Positions 19,507 to 31,085 are shown, numbered from the stretch's first letter. The stretch: 64,000 bases of DNA from Alphaproteobacteria bacterium (GCA_022820945.1 JAJEEP010000040.1:89008-153007), one strand, 5' to 3'. Program-made: numbers and translations. The notes: generated by a model from the letters alone, not told the origin.

Positions 19507-19989
19507 CTAGCGCTTCGAGAACTGGAAGCTTCGGCGGGCCTTGCGCTTGCCGTACTTCTTGCGCTCCACGACGCGGCTGTCGCGGGTGAGGAATCCGCCC
19601 GACTTGAGCATCTTGCGCAGCTCTGGCTCGCGTGCTGCCAGCGCCCGGCTGATGCCATGACGAAGCGCCCCGGCCTGGCCGGAGAGGCCGCCGCCCTTGA
19701 CCGTGCAAATGACGTCGTACTGGGTCCGGCGCCCGACCAGCTCCGCCGGCTGGTTGATGATCATCCTGAGCGCGGGCCGGGCGAAGTAATTCTCAACCGG
19801 ACGCTTGTTGACCGTGATCGTACCGATGCCGGGCCTGAGCCACACCCGCGCCACGGCATCCTTGCGCTTGCCGGTCGCATAGGTGCGGCCGAGCCGGTCG
19901 ATCTGCGGCTCGGGCTCGATGTCGGCGTCGGGCCGGGCGACCTCGCCGAGCTCGGCGAGGCTGGTGAGGGTCTTCGGCTCGTCAGCCAC
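19507..19989 (-). CDS. rpsI: 30S ribosomal protein S9
   Basis: [33 protein letters not shown]... and C-terminal [16 protein letters not shown]. Confidence 0.98.
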   Translation of the reverse strand: MADEPKTLTSLAELGEVARPDADIEPEPQIDRLGRTYATGKRKDAVARVWLRPGIGTITVNKRPVENYFARPALRMIINQPAELVGRRTQYDVICTVKGGGLSGQAGALRHGISRALAAREPELRKMLKSGGFLTRDSRVVERKKYGKRKARRSFQFSKR

Positions 19990-20455
19990 GGAGCGTGCTC
20001 CTCGCGTTCTTCGGATTCATCGCAGCGATATCGAGAGGCTCAGGCTGCTGCGCCTCGTGCGGATGGTCGGGGCCCGCATAGACCTTCAGGTTCGCCATCT
20101 GCTGGCGGCCCAGGGGGCCCTTGGGGATCATCCGTTGCACCGCCTTGATCACCACCTCCTCGGGCCTCTTGCCGTCGAGGATCCGGGCCGCCGTGCGGGT
20201 CTTGAGGCCGCCGGGATACCCGGTGTGGTGGTGATAGACCTTGTCTTCCCGCTTGCGCCCGGTGAGCCGCACCTTCTTGGCGTTCACGATGATGATGTTG
20301 TCGCCGCAATCCATGTGCGGGGTGTAGCTCGGCTTGTGCTTGCCGCGCAGACGGGTCGCAACGATGCTGGCGAGCCGGCCGAGGACGATGTCTTCGGCGT
20401 CCACCAGCATCCATTTCTTCTCGATTGTGGCAGGTGTTGCCGAGAAGGTTTTCAT
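19982..20455 (-). CDS. rplM: 50S ribosomal protein L13
   Basis: [45 protein letters not shown]...[12 protein letters not shown]; start chosen at [15 protein letters not shown]. Confidence 0.98.
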   Translation of the reverse strand: MKTFSATPATIEKKWMLVDAEDIVLGRLASIVATRLRGKHKPSYTPHMDCGDNIIIVNAKKVRLTGRKREDKVYHHHTGYPGGLKTRTAARILDGKRPEEVVIKAVQRMIPKGPLGRQQMANLKVYAGPDHPHEAQQPEPLDIAAMNPKNARSTLRG

Positions 20456-20621
20456 TTCGCTCACGACGATGGGATGTAACAAAACAGCGCGCAGGCCTGT
20501 TCGGCTCTCGCCGGCCAGCGCGCCGCCGGGAGTATGCCACAGGACTTTGCCCAGTCAACGGCAGCGTTGCGGGGTAATGCGTGGCACTATCGCACGGAGC
20601 GAAGACGGAGATTCGGGGACC

Positions 20622-21434
20622 ATGTCAGACGTAGAGGGGAAGGTTGCGCTCGTCACCGGTGGCGGTACTGGCATCGGCAAGGGCATCGCGCTGCTGTTCG
20701 GGCGCCAGGGCATGAGGCTTGCCCTCAACGGGCTGGAGCACGCGTGGAGCGCCGACAACCAGTACGAGACCGCCCACATTGGCGGCTACTCCGCGGCGCA
20801 GGCAGTGGCGGAGGAGATCGGCGGCGACGCCTTCGCGATCGACGCGGATGTCGCGGACGAAGCGGCCGTCGAGGCCATGTTCGCGCAAACGGTCGAGCGC
20901 TTCGGGCGGGTCGATGTTGTGGTCAACGCGGCCGGCGTGATCACCGCCCGCCCCATCGCCGAGATGAGCGAGACGGAGTGGGACAACATCATGGACGTGA
21001 ACGCCAAGGGCACGTTCCTCGTGAACAAGGCGGCGGTCATCCAGATGCGCGCGCAAGGGGACGGCGGGCGGATCGTCAACATCTCGTCGGTCGCCGGGAA
21101 GTTCGGCACCGCCACGCTCACGCACTACTGTGCTTCCAAGTTCGCGGTCATCGGCTTCTCGAACGCGCTGGCCAAGGAGGTCGCGCGCGAGGGCATCACG
21201 GTCAACTGCATCTGCCCCGGCATCGTAGGCACGCAGATGTGGACCCTGCTCAATGACGCCTTCGGGGAGCCGGGGGAGACGCCGGAGCAGACCTACGCAC
21301 GCTTCATCGAGGGATACATTCCCCAGGGCGTGCCCCAGACCGAGGAGGACATGGCCGAGCTCGCGCTCTATCTGGTGCGCGCGCCCCACGTCACCGGGCA
21401 GGCCATCAACCTGGACGGCGGCGCCGCGCTGTAG
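20622..21434 (+). CDS. SDR family oxidoreductase
   Basis: VALVTGGGTGIGKGIALLF, NAAGV, YCASK and C-terminal INLDGGAAL. Confidence 0.93.
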   Translation: MSDVEGKVALVTGGGTGIGKGIALLFGRQGMRLALNGLEHAWSADNQYETAHIGGYSAAQAVAEEIGGDAFAIDADVADEAAVEAMFAQTVERFGRVDVVVNAAGVITARPIAEMSETEWDNIMDVNAKGTFLVNKAAVIQMRAQGDGGRIVNISSVAGKFGTATLTHYCASKFAVIGFSNALAKEVAREGITVNCICPGIVGTQMWTLLNDAFGEPGETPEQTYARFIEGYIPQGVPQTEEDMAELALYLVRAPHVTGQAINLDGGAAL

Positions 21435-21461
21435 TGCCCGAGCCGGGGCTTCGCACTGGGG

Positions 21462-23072
21462 TCACGCCCCGCGGATCATGTCCGCGGCTTTCTCCGCGAT
21501 CATGATGACCGGAGAAGCGGTGTTGCCCGACGTGATCCGGGGCATGACCGAGGCGTCCACGACGCGAAGGCCCTTCAGCCCGTGCACGCGCAGCTCCGGG
21601 TCCACGACTGCGTGCGGATCCTGACCCATCTTGCACGTTCCCACCGGGTGGAAGATCGTGGTCGCGATGTTGCCGACCTCCTTCACAAGGTCCTCGTCCG
21701 ACTGAACCTCGGGGCCGGGCAGAAGCTCTCGCGGCGCGTAACGCTGTAGCGCCTTGGCCGTCATGATCCGGCGGACCTGGTGGACGGACTTGACAGCGAT
21801 GCGGCGGTCGTGCGCGGTCGAGAGGTAGTTCGGCTTGATCTCGGGCTGTGCGTCCAGGTCAGTAGTCGTCACGTGGCAGGTGCCCCGGCTCTCCGGGCGC
21901 AGATTGCAGACCGACATCGTGATGGCGGGGTAGGGATGGAGCGGATCGCCCAGCCGGTCGGTGGAGAGCGGCTGGACGTGATACTCCAGGTCGGGCGTGG
22001 CGAGCGCGGGATCGGACTTCGTGAACATCCCGAACTGGCTCGGCGCCATCGACATCGGGCCGCTCCGGCGCAATGCATATTCGAGGACGATGCTCGCCTT
22101 GCCCCAGAGGCTGTTCGCGAGCGTGTTCAGAGTCTTCGCGCCGCTTACTCCGTAGACCGTGCGGATCTGAAGGTGATCCATCAGGTTCTCGCCGACCCCG
22201 GGGTTCTCGTGAGCGATCTCGATACCGAGCCCGGCAAGCCGCTCGGGCTGACCGATTCCCGAAAGCTCCAGAATCTTGGGTGAGTTGATCGAACCTGCGG
22301 CCAGCAGCACCTCGGCTTCGGCGCGCACTTGGCGCCGGGTGCCCTTCTGCCGGTAGACTAGGCCGCGCACCTCGTGCCCTTCCAGGATCAGGCGCTCGGT
22401 CTCGGCCTCGAGGATGACGCGCAGGTTGGGTCGCTTCATCGCCGGCTTGAGGAACCCGCTCGCCGTGGTCCAGCGTACGCCCTTCCGCTGGTTCACCTCG
22501 AAAAAGCCCGAGCCCTCGTTGTCGCCGTCGTTGAAGTCGGTGCGGGGCTGGATGCCGAACTCCTTCGCGCCTTCCTGGACTGCCTCCAGAATGTCCCAGC
22601 GCAACCGCTGCGTGGTGACCTTCCAGCCGCCGCCGGTGCCGTGCATCGGGCTCGCGCCGGCGTGGTGGTCCTCCGACTTGAGGAAGTAGGACAAGACATC
22701 GTCCCAGCCCCAGCCGAGGTTGCCCAACTGGCGCCAGTGATCGTAATCCGCCGCCTGGCCGCGCATGTAGATCATACCGTTAACCGAGGTGCAGCCGCCC
22801 AGCACCTTGCCACGCGGATAGACGAGGCTGCGCCCGTTGAGGCCTGCTTCGGGCGCCGTCTTCATCATCCAGTCGGTGCGCGGATTGCCGATGCAGTAGA
22901 GGTACCCCACCGGGATACGAACCCAGTGATAGGCATCGCTGCGACCGGCTTCCAGCAGCAGCACGCGGATCCGGGGGTCTTCGGTCAAGCGGTTCGCGAG
23001 CACGCAACCGGCGGTGCCGGCGCCCACGACGATGTAGTCGTAGCGGCCGTCGAGCGATGCGGGTTCTGACAC
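21462..23072 (-). CDS. GMC family FAD oxidoreductase (choline dehydrogenase-like)
   Basis: GTG start [68 protein letters not shown]-terminal HPVGTCKMG...[17 protein letters not shown]. Confidence 0.94.
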   Translation of the reverse strand: MSEPASLDGRYDYIVVGAGTAGCVLANRLTEDPRIRVLLLEAGRSDAYHWVRIPVGYLYCIGNPRTDWMMKTAPEAGLNGRSLVYPRGKVLGGCTSVNGMIYMRGQAADYDHWRQLGNLGWGWDDVLSYFLKSEDHHAGASPMHGTGGGWKVTTQRLRWDILEAVQEGAKEFGIQPRTDFNDGDNEGSGFFEVNQRKGVRWTTASGFLKPAMKRPNLRVILEAETERLILEGHEVRGLVYRQKGTRRQVRAEAEVLLAAGSINSPKILELSGIGQPERLAGLGIEIAHENPGVGENLMDHLQIRTVYGVSGAKTLNTLANSLWGKASIVLEYALRRSGPMSMAPSQFGMFTKSDPALATPDLEYHVQPLSTDRLGDPLHPYPAITMSVCNLRPESRGTCHVTTTDLDAQPEIKPNYLSTAHDRRIAVKSVHQVRRIMTAKALQRYAPRELLPGPEVQSDEDLVKEVGNIATTIFHPVGTCKMGQDPHAVVDPELRVHGLKGLRVVDASVMPRITSGNTASPVIMIAEKAADMIRGA

Positions 23073-23091
23073 TCGCTTCCTCTTCCGACCG

Positions 23092-25791
23092 CTACATCGA
23101 GAGACCGAGCCTGCCGCGAGTGAGCTGGAACTCGGTGACCCCGCGTGACCAGAGCGCCGGCCGGTAGCGGGCGGACGCCACGTCCGAAATGAGTGTCGCG
23201 AGTTCGGCCACAATAGCGTCGACACCATGCTCCGACACCAGGACGCGATCAAGGTCGCTGCCGTACTGCGCCGCCACCTCGGGCACGGCCGTCACCTGCA
23301 CGAGGGGGAGCATGGGATGCCCTTGAAGCGGGGTCTGCCCGACGTGGCAGAGCATCAGATCGACCCCGGTCGCGCCAAGGCCCGTGAACGCCTCCACGGG
23401 GTTTTCCGTCGGGGTCTCCATGATGTGGAAGCCAGCGTCGGCCGCCGGCCGGCCGAAGGCGAGCGAGGCGGAGGGCGCGAAACCAACAGGGAACACGGTG
23501 TTAAGGAACCCGTCGTTGCCGAGCAGGCCTTCGCTGTCGGGCACGACCACGGTCGCGCCCGCCGCGACGAGACCTATGGCGAGGCGACCGAACGCCTCAC
23601 CCAGCGCGTGCGTCGCGGGCCCATGCGCGGCGAGAGCTACGCGCATCTCGGCCGTGCCCACGCGCCGGCGCTCGGATGCGGGCGCGGCGCGGGCCGCCGC
23701 CATCGCTTCGAGCTGCCGGGTCACCTTGGCCTGCACGCTGGCGATGCCGCCGTCCAGCTGCACGCTCGCCCAGCCGAAGCGGTCTGCCGCGACGCCACGC
23801 GCGGCCAGGTGGTTCCGCACCGCGTCGTTGTGGGTCATCTCGCAGCCGTGCTCCAGCAGCACCGCGTGGCGCACGCTCCGGTGCGCGAGGTGGCCGGTGA
23901 GGGTGTCGAGATAGAGGCCGGCGCCGTTGGCCGAGCCGCAGCCCTCGGTATGCACGAGTGCCACGAAGCGCGATACGTCGCTCCATGGCGGCGGGTTGGC
24001 ATCGAGCTCGTCTGCGATGAGGCGCGCCACCTGGCCGGAGCATAGGCTGGTCGGCATCACCAGCGCGATCTGATCCGACGCCACGCCCTCCTCGGTGACC
24101 AGCGCGTCGAAGGCGAGGTCGAGTGGTGGCGTCTGCCGCACCTGTACGGGCCGCCCGCTCGGGACGGGACGCCCGCGCACTTTGTCCAGTCCTTCTCTGT
24201 TGGTGCGCGGCCAGTCGCGCCAGATCGAGACCTGGGCGTGGCCGGCGAGCTCCCCCTTGCTGCGCTGCCCGGAGGCGATGTCGAGCGCGAGTTCGAAGGT
24301 CTCGGCGCCGAGCGCGTCCATCTCCATGCCGTCGTTGTAGCGGCCGGCGTTCACGTCCATCTCGTTCGCGAGCAGCTCGAAACGCCCGGTGGTGGTGACG
24401 AACTTGAGCGTCGGCACGAAGGGGAAGTTGGTGATCGAGCCGTTGCCCGTGATGAAAAGGATGAGGTTGGAGCCCGCCGCCACCTGGCCTGCGATGCTCT
24501 CCAGGTCGTTGCCGGGGCTGTCCATGAAGTAGTAGCCCGGCTCGCGCATGGGTGCGCCGTAGTCGATGACGTGGTCGAGCCGGACCTCCGGCGCCTTCTT
24601 CCGGGCGGCGCCTAGCGACTTCAGCGCGATGTTGTAGAGCCCGCGGAAATTGTTTCCGCCCGTGGGGTTGCCTTCTGCCGTGGCGCCGTGGTTGGCGGCA
24701 TAGCGCTTGAAGTTCTCGATCTTGTCCAGGAACGCGCGGGCGGTGGCGGCATCACGGACGTTCTCCAGCACGTAGGGCTCCGCGCCGATGAGTTCGTCTG
24801 TCTCGGCGAGGTTCGCGGCGCCCCCGTGGCGGATGACCTCCTTCGCCACCCAGCCGGCGAGCGCGTTGCCGGAGACGCCGGAGAACGCGTCCGAACCGCC
24901 GCATTGGAGCGCGAGACGAAGGTTGCCTGCGGGCTCAGGCGTGCGGCACGCGGCCGCGACCGCCGGCAGCCAGCGTTCGATCAACGCAGCCGCGCGCGCG
25001 ACTTCGGCCTCGAACCCGCCCTCGACGGCGAAGAACGCGTGCGGCACGTGATCGAGAGGGTCGTCGCGATCCGCCATGAACCAGCGCAAGTCGTCGTTGC
25101 CGTAGGCGCCCGCGCCGTCGTCGGCCGCGAGCACCGCGCCCACGTTGGGGTGCACCATGAAGCCCGCGAGCACCCGGAGCACGTGGCCCAGGTTGTTGGG
25201 CCGCCCGGTGCCGCCGCCCTCGGTATGGGTCACCGCCACCACGCCGTCGACCCCGGCGGGTGCCTCGGCCGCCGCGCGCTCCGCCACCGCGCGCACGAAG
25301 CCGTTGGTGCGCGAGGTGGTGGCCAGCACCACGACGAAGTTGCGGGTGCCGACACCGCGCCCACCGGGGCGGCGGAAGCCCTCGAAGGTCGCGACCTCAT
25401 CGGCAGGCGCGACCTGCGCGCCCGGCGTGAAGCAGGCCGCGTCCAGCGAGTAGGTCTCCATGGTGTCCACGAAGTTCGCGGCGTCGGGCAGCGCAAAGTC
25501 GATATCGCGGGCGCCCAATGCCGCCAGGATCCGCTCGTTGCAGATGTATTCGCCGGGTTTCAGCGCACGGGTTGCGATGCCGAAGGGGAGCCCCCAGGAG
25601 GTGAGTTGCGCGCCTTGCGGGACCGGCGCGCGGACGAAGCGATGCCCTTCGAGGATCGTGTGGGGCAGGCGGAACTCACCCGTCCCGTCGGCGACGCAGG
25701 TGCCGGCCTCCAGGCGCCGCGTCGCGATCGCGACGTTATCGCCCGCCATCGGAAGACGGGCTACCCGGTCGAATTCGAAACGGTCGGTCAT
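23092..25791 (-). CDS. UxaA/GarD-type (altronate dehydratase-like) hydrolase, 899 aa, with extra C-terminal half-module
   Basis: N-terminal SAF-like region, then [35 protein letters not shown] and [33 protein letters not shown]-terminal [10 protein letters not shown]...LLEHGCE resembles a second UxaA N-half. Confidence 0.85.
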   Translation of the reverse strand: MTDRFEFDRVARLPMAGDNVAIATRRLEAGTCVADGTGEFRLPHTILEGHRFVRAPVPQGAQLTSWGLPFGIATRALKPGEYICNERILAALGARDIDFALPDAANFVDTMETYSLDAACFTPGAQVAPADEVATFEGFRRPGGRGVGTRNFVVVLATTSRTNGFVRAVAERAAAEAPAGVDGVVAVTHTEGGGTGRPNNLGHVLRVLAGFMVHPNVGAVLAADDGAGAYGNDDLRWFMADRDDPLDHVPHAFFAVEGGFEAEVARAAALIERWLPAVAAACRTPEPAGNLRLALQCGGSDAFSGVSGNALAGWVAKEVIRHGGAANLAETDELIGAEPYVLENVRDAATARAFLDKIENFKRYAANHGATAEGNPTGGNNFRGLYNIALKSLGAARKKAPEVRLDHVIDYGAPMREPGYYFMDSPGNDLESIAGQVAAGSNLILFITGNGSITNFPFVPTLKFVTTTGRFELLANEMDVNAGRYNDGMEMDALGAETFELALDIASGQRSKGELAGHAQVSIWRDWPRTNREGLDKVRGRPVPSGRPVQVRQTPPLDLAFDALVTEEGVASDQIALVMPTSLCSGQVARLIADELDANPPPWSDVSRFVALVHTEGCGSANGAGLYLDTLTGHLAHRSVRHAVLLEHGCEMTHNDAVRNHLAARGVAADRFGWASVQLDGGIASVQAKVTRQLEAMAAARAAPASERRRVGTAEMRVALAAHGPATHALGEAFGRLAIGLVAAGATVVVPDSEGLLGNDGFLNTVFPVGFAPSASLAFGRPAADAGFHIMETPTENPVEAFTGLGATGVDLMLCHVGQTPLQGHPMLPLVQVTAVPEVAAQYGSDLDRVLVSEHGVDAIVAELATLISDVASARYRPALWSRGVTEFQLTRGRLGLSM

Positions 25792-25958
25792 CGCGACTTA
25801 CTCGGCCCACTCACGAGACATGGCAGGGACGCCATCATTATCGGGAAACGCCGACCAGGGGTAGCCTTCAGGCGTCCCGAAGCTCCTCCGGTTTACGCCC
25901 GTGCCGCTGCGCCCTATCGTCCGCCGCGGGAAGAACACCGAGGCCGAGGGCGGCGCGC

Positions 25959-27128
25959 ATGGCGATCCATTTCACGAAAGACGAGTTCGACCGGCGTCGC
26001 GACGCGGTGGTTAACGCACTGAAGGGGCGCGGCCTCTTCGGCATCCTGCTCTTCAAGCAGGAGAGCATGTATTACCTGACGGGTTACGACACCTTCGGCT
26101 TCTGCTTCTTCCAGTGCCTCTGGCTCGGCAGCGACGGGCGGATGACCCTGCTCACCCGCGCGCCGGACCTGAGGCAGGCGCAGCACACCTCGATCATCGA
26201 CGACATTCGCATCTGGGTGGACGAAGCCGGCGCCGACCCCGCCGGCGCGCTCCGCGACGTGGTCACCGGGCATGGCGGGGCCGGCACGCTGATCGGCGTC
26301 GAGCGCGAGACGCAAGGATTAACGGCGGCGAACTGGCTCAGGGTGGAGCGGGCCTTCGATCGGTTCTGCACGCTGGAGGACGCGTCGGACCTCGTCTCCG
26401 CGCTCCGCCGGGTCAAGAGCGAGGACGAGCTTGCCCACGTGCGTCGCGCAGCGGAACTCGCCGACGACGCCCTGGCGGAGGCCGAGCGGCTGGCGGCGCC
26501 CGGCGCTTTCGAGGGCGATATCCTGGCGGCGATGCAGGGTGCGGTGTTCCGCGGCGGGGGCGAGTATCCCGGCAACCCCTTCATCCTCAGCTCCGGCCCC
26601 GATGCGCTCTTGTGCCGGGACAAGGCCGGGCGCCGGCGGCTTGCCGAGAGGGACCAACTCACCCTCGAGTTCGCCGGCGCCTACTGCCGCTATCACGCCG
26701 CGCTCATGCGCACCCTTGTGATCGGCCCGGCCTCCGACGCGCACAAGGCCATGCACCGGGCGTGCAGCGACGCCCTGAACGCGTGTCGGGACACCCTGCA
26801 CCCCGGCCGGCGCTTCGGCGAGGTCTTCGACGCCCACGCGCGGGTGCTCGACGAAGCGGGCTATCGCAAGCATCGCCTCAACGCCTGCGGCTACAGCCTG
26901 GGCGCGACCTTCGCCCCGTCCTGGATGGACGGGCCCATGTTCTACACCGGCAATCCGCAGACCGTGGAGCCCGGCATGGTGCTCTTCGTTCACATCATCC
27001 TCGCGAACAGCGACGACGGGCTCGCCATGACGCTCGGCGAGACCTACGCGATCGGTGATGACGGGCCGGAGTGTCTGAGCAAAGCGCCGCGCAATCTCGC
27101 TCCCGGCGGTGGCGAGGCCGTCGCATAG
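25959..27128 (+). CDS. M24 family (creatinase/ectoine hydrolase-type pita-bread fold) protein
   Basis: KEMYYLTGYD-like N-domain (QESMYYLTGYDTFGFCFFQCLWLG) and RRVKSEDELAHVRRAAELAD; LEFAGAYCRYHAALMRT and NACGYSLGATFAPSWMDG replace canonical metal-binding motifs. Confidence 0.87.
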   Translation: MAIHFTKDEFDRRRDAVVNALKGRGLFGILLFKQESMYYLTGYDTFGFCFFQCLWLGSDGRMTLLTRAPDLRQAQHTSIIDDIRIWVDEAGADPAGALRDVVTGHGGAGTLIGVERETQGLTAANWLRVERAFDRFCTLEDASDLVSALRRVKSEDELAHVRRAAELADDALAEAERLAAPGAFEGDILAAMQGAVFRGGGEYPGNPFILSSGPDALLCRDKAGRRRLAERDQLTLEFAGAYCRYHAALMRTLVIGPASDAHKAMHRACSDALNACRDTLHPGRRFGEVFDAHARVLDEAGYRKHRLNACGYSLGATFAPSWMDGPMFYTGNPQTVEPGMVLFVHIILANSDDGLAMTLGETYAIGDDGPECLSKAPRNLAPGGGEAVA

Positions 27129-27131
27129 GCC

Positions 27132-28754
27132 ATGTACGAGGTCGCGCTCACCGAGGCCCACTTCCCGGCGCAGAAGGATATCGACGTTCGCGAGATCACC
27201 GTCGGCGGGCTGCTGCGCAAGATGGCGGCACATCGTCCGCATGCGGAGGCGTTGGTCGAGGTCCGGCAATCCGGCGAGATCGGGCGGCGCTGGAGCTATG
27301 GAGCGTTGCTTGCGGACAGCGAACGGCTGGCCGGCGCGCTGGCTACGCGCTTTCGTCCCGGCGAGCGGGTCGTCGTCTGGGCGCCCAACAGCCCGGAATG
27401 GGTGCTGATGGAGTACGCCTGCGCCCTCGCCGGGTTGGTGCTGGTCACGGCGAACCCGGCCTACCAGGTGCGGGAGCTGCGCTACGTGCTCGAACAATCG
27501 GGCGCCGCGGCATTGTTTCTGGTCGAGGAGTACCGGAGCAACCCGATGGCCGAGATCGGCGCTGCTGCCGCGGAGGGCTTGAATGCCGTCCGCGAGGTCG
27601 TCGACATGAACGATGCGGCGGCCCTCCATGCCGTGGGTGGGGAAGGGGCGCAGGTGTTGCCCGACGTTTCGCCCGGCGATGCGGCGCAGATTCAGTACAC
27701 CTCGGGCACGACCGGCTTCCCCAAGGGCGCGTTGCTGAGCCATCGCGGACTGGTCAACAACGCGCGCTATTACGCGGGCCGCTGCGGGGTGACGGAGCGC
27801 ACCACCTGGATCAACCCCATGCCGATGTTCCACACCAGCGGGTGCGGCATGCTGACTCTGGGCTCGCTCCAGGCCGGCTGCCGGATGGTCCTGGTCAGCC
27901 TGTTCGATCCGCACGTCATCGTCGGCCTGATCGAGAGCGAGAAGGCAAACGTAGCCCTCGGCGTGCCGACGATGATCCTGGCCCTGCTCGATGCCCAGGA
28001 GGCCCGGCCCCGCGACATCTCCACGCTGGAGCTGGTGAGCAGCGGCGGCGCCATGGTGGCGCCCGAGCTGGTGCGCCGCGCCCGGCGCATCTTCGGTTGC
28101 GCGTTCTCGACCCTTTACGGGCAGACCGAGCACTCGCCGGTCATCACCCAGCACCACAGCGACGACAGCATCGACGACATCTGCAACACGGTGGGGCAGC
28201 CCAGTCCGCAGACCGAGGTCTCGATCCGGCGCGTTGCGGACAACCGGACCGCCGCCATCGACGAGATCGGCGAGATCTGCGCCCGCGGTCCCTGCGTCAT
28301 GCTGGGCTATCACGACAACGACACGGCGACGGCCGAGGCCATCGACGCCGACGGCTGGCTCCACACCGGCGACCTCGGACGCATGGATGCACGGGGCTAC
28401 GTCACGATCACCGGCCGGGTGAAGGAGATGATCATTCGCGGCGGCGAGAATCACTTCCCCGCCGAGATCGAGAACGTGTTGCTGGAGCACGCAAGCGTGG
28501 CCGAGGTTGCCGTGGTTGGCCTGCCAGACGAGACATGGGGCGAGGTGATTGCCGCCTTCGTTCGGACCGACGACGGGCGGGAGATCGACAAGGACGCTCT
28601 GCACGCCCATTGCCGCGCCAGCCTATCGCCCCAGAAGACGCCGGCGGTCTGGTGCCGTGTCGACGCGTTCCCGATGACGGGCTCGGGCAAGATCCAGAAA
28701 TTCATGCTGCGGGACGGCTACCTCGAAGGGCAGTACCGAGGGGGACCACGATGA
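27132..28754 (+). CDS. AMP-dependent acyl-CoA ligase/synthetase
   Basis: QYTSGTTGFPKGALLSHRG, LYGQTEHSP, GWLHTGDLGRMDARGYVTITGRVKEMIIRGGEN and MTGSGKIQKF. Confidence 0.95.
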   Translation: MYEVALTEAHFPAQKDIDVREITVGGLLRKMAAHRPHAEALVEVRQSGEIGRRWSYGALLADSERLAGALATRFRPGERVVVWAPNSPEWVLMEYACALAGLVLVTANPAYQVRELRYVLEQSGAAALFLVEEYRSNPMAEIGAAAAEGLNAVREVVDMNDAAALHAVGGEGAQVLPDVSPGDAAQIQYTSGTTGFPKGALLSHRGLVNNARYYAGRCGVTERTTWINPMPMFHTSGCGMLTLGSLQAGCRMVLVSLFDPHVIVGLIESEKANVALGVPTMILALLDAQEARPRDISTLELVSSGGAMVAPELVRRARRIFGCAFSTLYGQTEHSPVITQHHSDDSIDDICNTVGQPSPQTEVSIRRVADNRTAAIDEIGEICARGPCVMLGYHDNDTATAEAIDADGWLHTGDLGRMDARGYVTITGRVKEMIIRGGENHFPAEIENVLLEHASVAEVAVVGLPDETWGEVIAAFVRTDDGREIDKDALHAHCRASLSPQKTPAVWCRVDAFPMTGSGKIQKFMLRDGYLEGQYRGGPR

Positions 28755-29623
28755 CCACGCCAGTCCTCTACGAACGCGACGGACGGATCGCACGGATCAC
28801 GCTCAACCGTCCAGAGGTGCTGAATGCCATCGACAACGAGTTGCCGGCCGCGCTTTCCGACGCTGTCGCGCAGGCCGATGCCGATCCGGCCGTCCACGTG
28901 ATGGTGCTCTCGGGCGCCGGGCGTGCTTTCTGCGCAGGCTACGACCTCTCGCGCTACGCGAGCAGAGAAACCGGCGAGGACGATGGCAGCTACAAGGGCC
29001 AGGAGATGCCCTGGGACCCGATTCAGGACTACGCATTCATGTGGGCGAACACGCAGCATTTCATGGCGCTCTGGCGGGCGCTGAAGCCGGTGATCTGCAA
29101 GGTGCACGGCTTCGCGCTCGCCGGCGGCTCCGACATTGCGCTCTGTGCCGATCTCACGCTCATCGCCGAAGACGCCGAGATCGGCTACATGCCGGCGCGG
29201 GTCTGGGGCTGCCCCACCACCGCGATGTGGGTCTATCGCCTAGGGCCCGAGAAGGCGAAGAGGCTGCTCTTCACCGGCGACAAGATTACCGGCAGAGAGG
29301 CCGCCGACATGGGTCTCGTCCTGAAGGCCGTGCCTGCGGCTGACCTCGACGACGAGGTGGAGGCGCTGGCCCAACGCATGGCGAGCGTGCCGATCAACCA
29401 GCTGGCCATGCAGAAGCTGGTCATCAATCAGGCAATCGAAGCGACCGGCCTCATGAACACCCAGCGGTTGGCCACCATCTTCGACGGCATCACGCGCCAT
29501 TCGCCGGAAGGCGTGAATTTCAAGAAGCGAGCCGAAGAGGTCGGCTGGAAGCAGGCCGTGCAGGAGCGCGATACAGGCACGTTCGACTGGACCCTGGAAA
29601 GGCCGATCGAAGGCTCGGACTGA
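28751..29623 (+). CDS. Enoyl-CoA hydratase/isomerase family protein
   Basis: ITLNRPEVLNAIDNELPAAL, GAGRAFCAGYDLS and HGFALAGGSDIALCADL; start overlaps the ligase stop (ATGA). Confidence 0.93.
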   Translation: MTTPVLYERDGRIARITLNRPEVLNAIDNELPAALSDAVAQADADPAVHVMVLSGAGRAFCAGYDLSRYASRETGEDDGSYKGQEMPWDPIQDYAFMWANTQHFMALWRALKPVICKVHGFALAGGSDIALCADLTLIAEDAEIGYMPARVWGCPTTAMWVYRLGPEKAKRLLFTGDKITGREAADMGLVLKAVPAADLDDEVEALAQRMASVPINQLAMQKLVINQAIEATGLMNTQRLATIFDGITRHSPEGVNFKKRAEEVGWKQAVQERDTGTFDWTLERPIEGSD

Positions 29624-29763
29624 CCCTCCAGCCACCCCGAGCGCCAACCCGGCGGCGACCCGGGCCGTAACCGCTATGAAAATTGTTCGTCAGGCCATCG
29701 CCTTGACGGTCTACGACCCGAGGGATAGCCTCTCAGAAAACAGTGGTCCGGAATGTGGGAGGC

Positions 29764-31047
29764 ATGAAGACCATGTTCATGAAATCAAGCGCAAAATCGG
29801 GCCTTCGGGGGTGGCTGAAGCGGTCGCTCGCGATGGCAATACTCGCCGGGGCGGTGGCATTCGCAGCGCCGGCACAGGCGAACGACACTATCAAGATCGG
29901 CTTCAGCATGGCGCTCACCGGCGGTCTCGCCGGGGCGGGCAAGGGCGCGCTCATCGCCATGCAGGTGTGGGCCGAAGACACCAACGCCGCGGGCGGTCTG
30001 CTCGGCAAGCAGGTCGAGCTCGTCTACTACGACGATCAGACAAACCCCGCGAACGTGCCGGGCATCTACACGAAGCTGCTCGACGTCGACGAGGTCGACT
30101 TCGTGGTGTCCGGCTACGGCACGAACCTGATCGCGCCGGCCATGCCGATCGTGATGCAGCGCGGCCTCGTCTTTCCGTCGCTGTTCGGTCTCGCGGTCAA
30201 CGAGAAGTTCAACTATCCGAACTACTTCCAGATCATGCCGGCAGGGCCGGAGCCGTTGACCGACTGGTCGAAGGGCTTCTACAGCGTTGCCATGGCGCAG
30301 GATCCGCCGCCGAAGACGATCGCGCTCGTGGGCGCCGATGCGGAGTTTGCCAAGAATGCGGTCAAGGGCGCCCGGATCCAGGCGGAAGCACTGGGACTCG
30401 AGATCGTCTATGACGAGTCCTATCACCCGAAGACGCCGGACTTCACCCCGATCGTCAATGCCATTCAGGCGCGCAATCCGGATATGGTGTTTGTCGGTTC
30501 GTACCCGCCCGATTCGGTCGGGATGGTGAAGGCGGCCACCGAGGTTGGCCTCAAGACCAAGCTATTCGGCGGCGGCATGGTGGGGCTTCAGTTTGCCTCG
30601 ATCATGACGGCGCTCGGGCCGAAGCTGAACGGCATCGTGAACTACGATTTCTGGGTGCCGGAGCCGACGCTGAAGTTCGAGGGTGTCGAGGCGTTCCTCG
30701 CCAAGTATCAGAAAGCGGCCGAGGGCCAGGGCGTGGACCCGCTGGGCTACTATCTCCAGCCTTACGCCTATGCGTATTTGCAGGTGCTGGGGCAAGCGAT
30801 CACCGCCACCGACAGTGCGGATCACGCGGTCATTGGGGAGTACATCCGCAACAACTCGTTCGACACGGTGGTCGGCAACGTGAGCTTCGCGCCGAATGGC
30901 GAGTGGGCGAAGACGCGGGTGCTGATGGTCCAGTACCAGGGCATCGAGGACAACGAGCTCGCGACCTTCACCAAGGCCGGGACGCGTGTCGTGCTCTATC
31001 CCGAGGAGTGGAAATCCGGGACCGTCAACTACCCTTACGCCGAGTAG
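29764..31047 (+). CDS. ABC transporter substrate-binding protein (Leu/branched-chain amino acid type)
   Basis: Signal peptide ...LAGAVAFAAPAQANDTIKIGFSMALTGGLAGAGKGALIAMQVWAEDTNAAGGLLGKQVELVYYDDQ. Confidence 0.92.
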   Translation: MKTMFMKSSAKSGLRGWLKRSLAMAILAGAVAFAAPAQANDTIKIGFSMALTGGLAGAGKGALIAMQVWAEDTNAAGGLLGKQVELVYYDDQTNPANVPGIYTKLLDVDEVDFVVSGYGTNLIAPAMPIVMQRGLVFPSLFGLAVNEKFNYPNYFQIMPAGPEPLTDWSKGFYSVAMAQDPPPKTIALVGADAEFAKNAVKGARIQAEALGLEIVYDESYHPKTPDFTPIVNAIQARNPDMVFVGSYPPDSVGMVKAATEVGLKTKLFGGGMVGLQFASIMTALGPKLNGIVNYDFWVPEPTLKFEGVEAFLAKYQKAAEGQGVDPLGYYLQPYAYAYLQVLGQAITATDSADHAVIGEYIRNNSFDTVVGNVSFAPNGEWAKTRVLMVQYQGIEDNELATFTKAGTRVVLYPEEWKSGTVNYPYAE

Positions 31048-31085
31048 CCCGCGCTCCCGAGAGGAGCCGAGCAGCAACTGTCGAT

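Noticed and set aside
26319-28610. 763-aa minus ORF antisense to the M24 and acyl-CoA ligase genes
   Set aside because: The + strand encodes clear enzyme motifs in both genes; composition of the antisense frame is atypical.
27071-28750. N-terminal 560 aa of the 850-aa ORF ending in enoyl-CoA hydratase, considered as a possible fusion
   Set aside because: The upstream part is an out-of-frame reading of the acyl-CoA ligase gene; the hydratase starts at ATG 28751.
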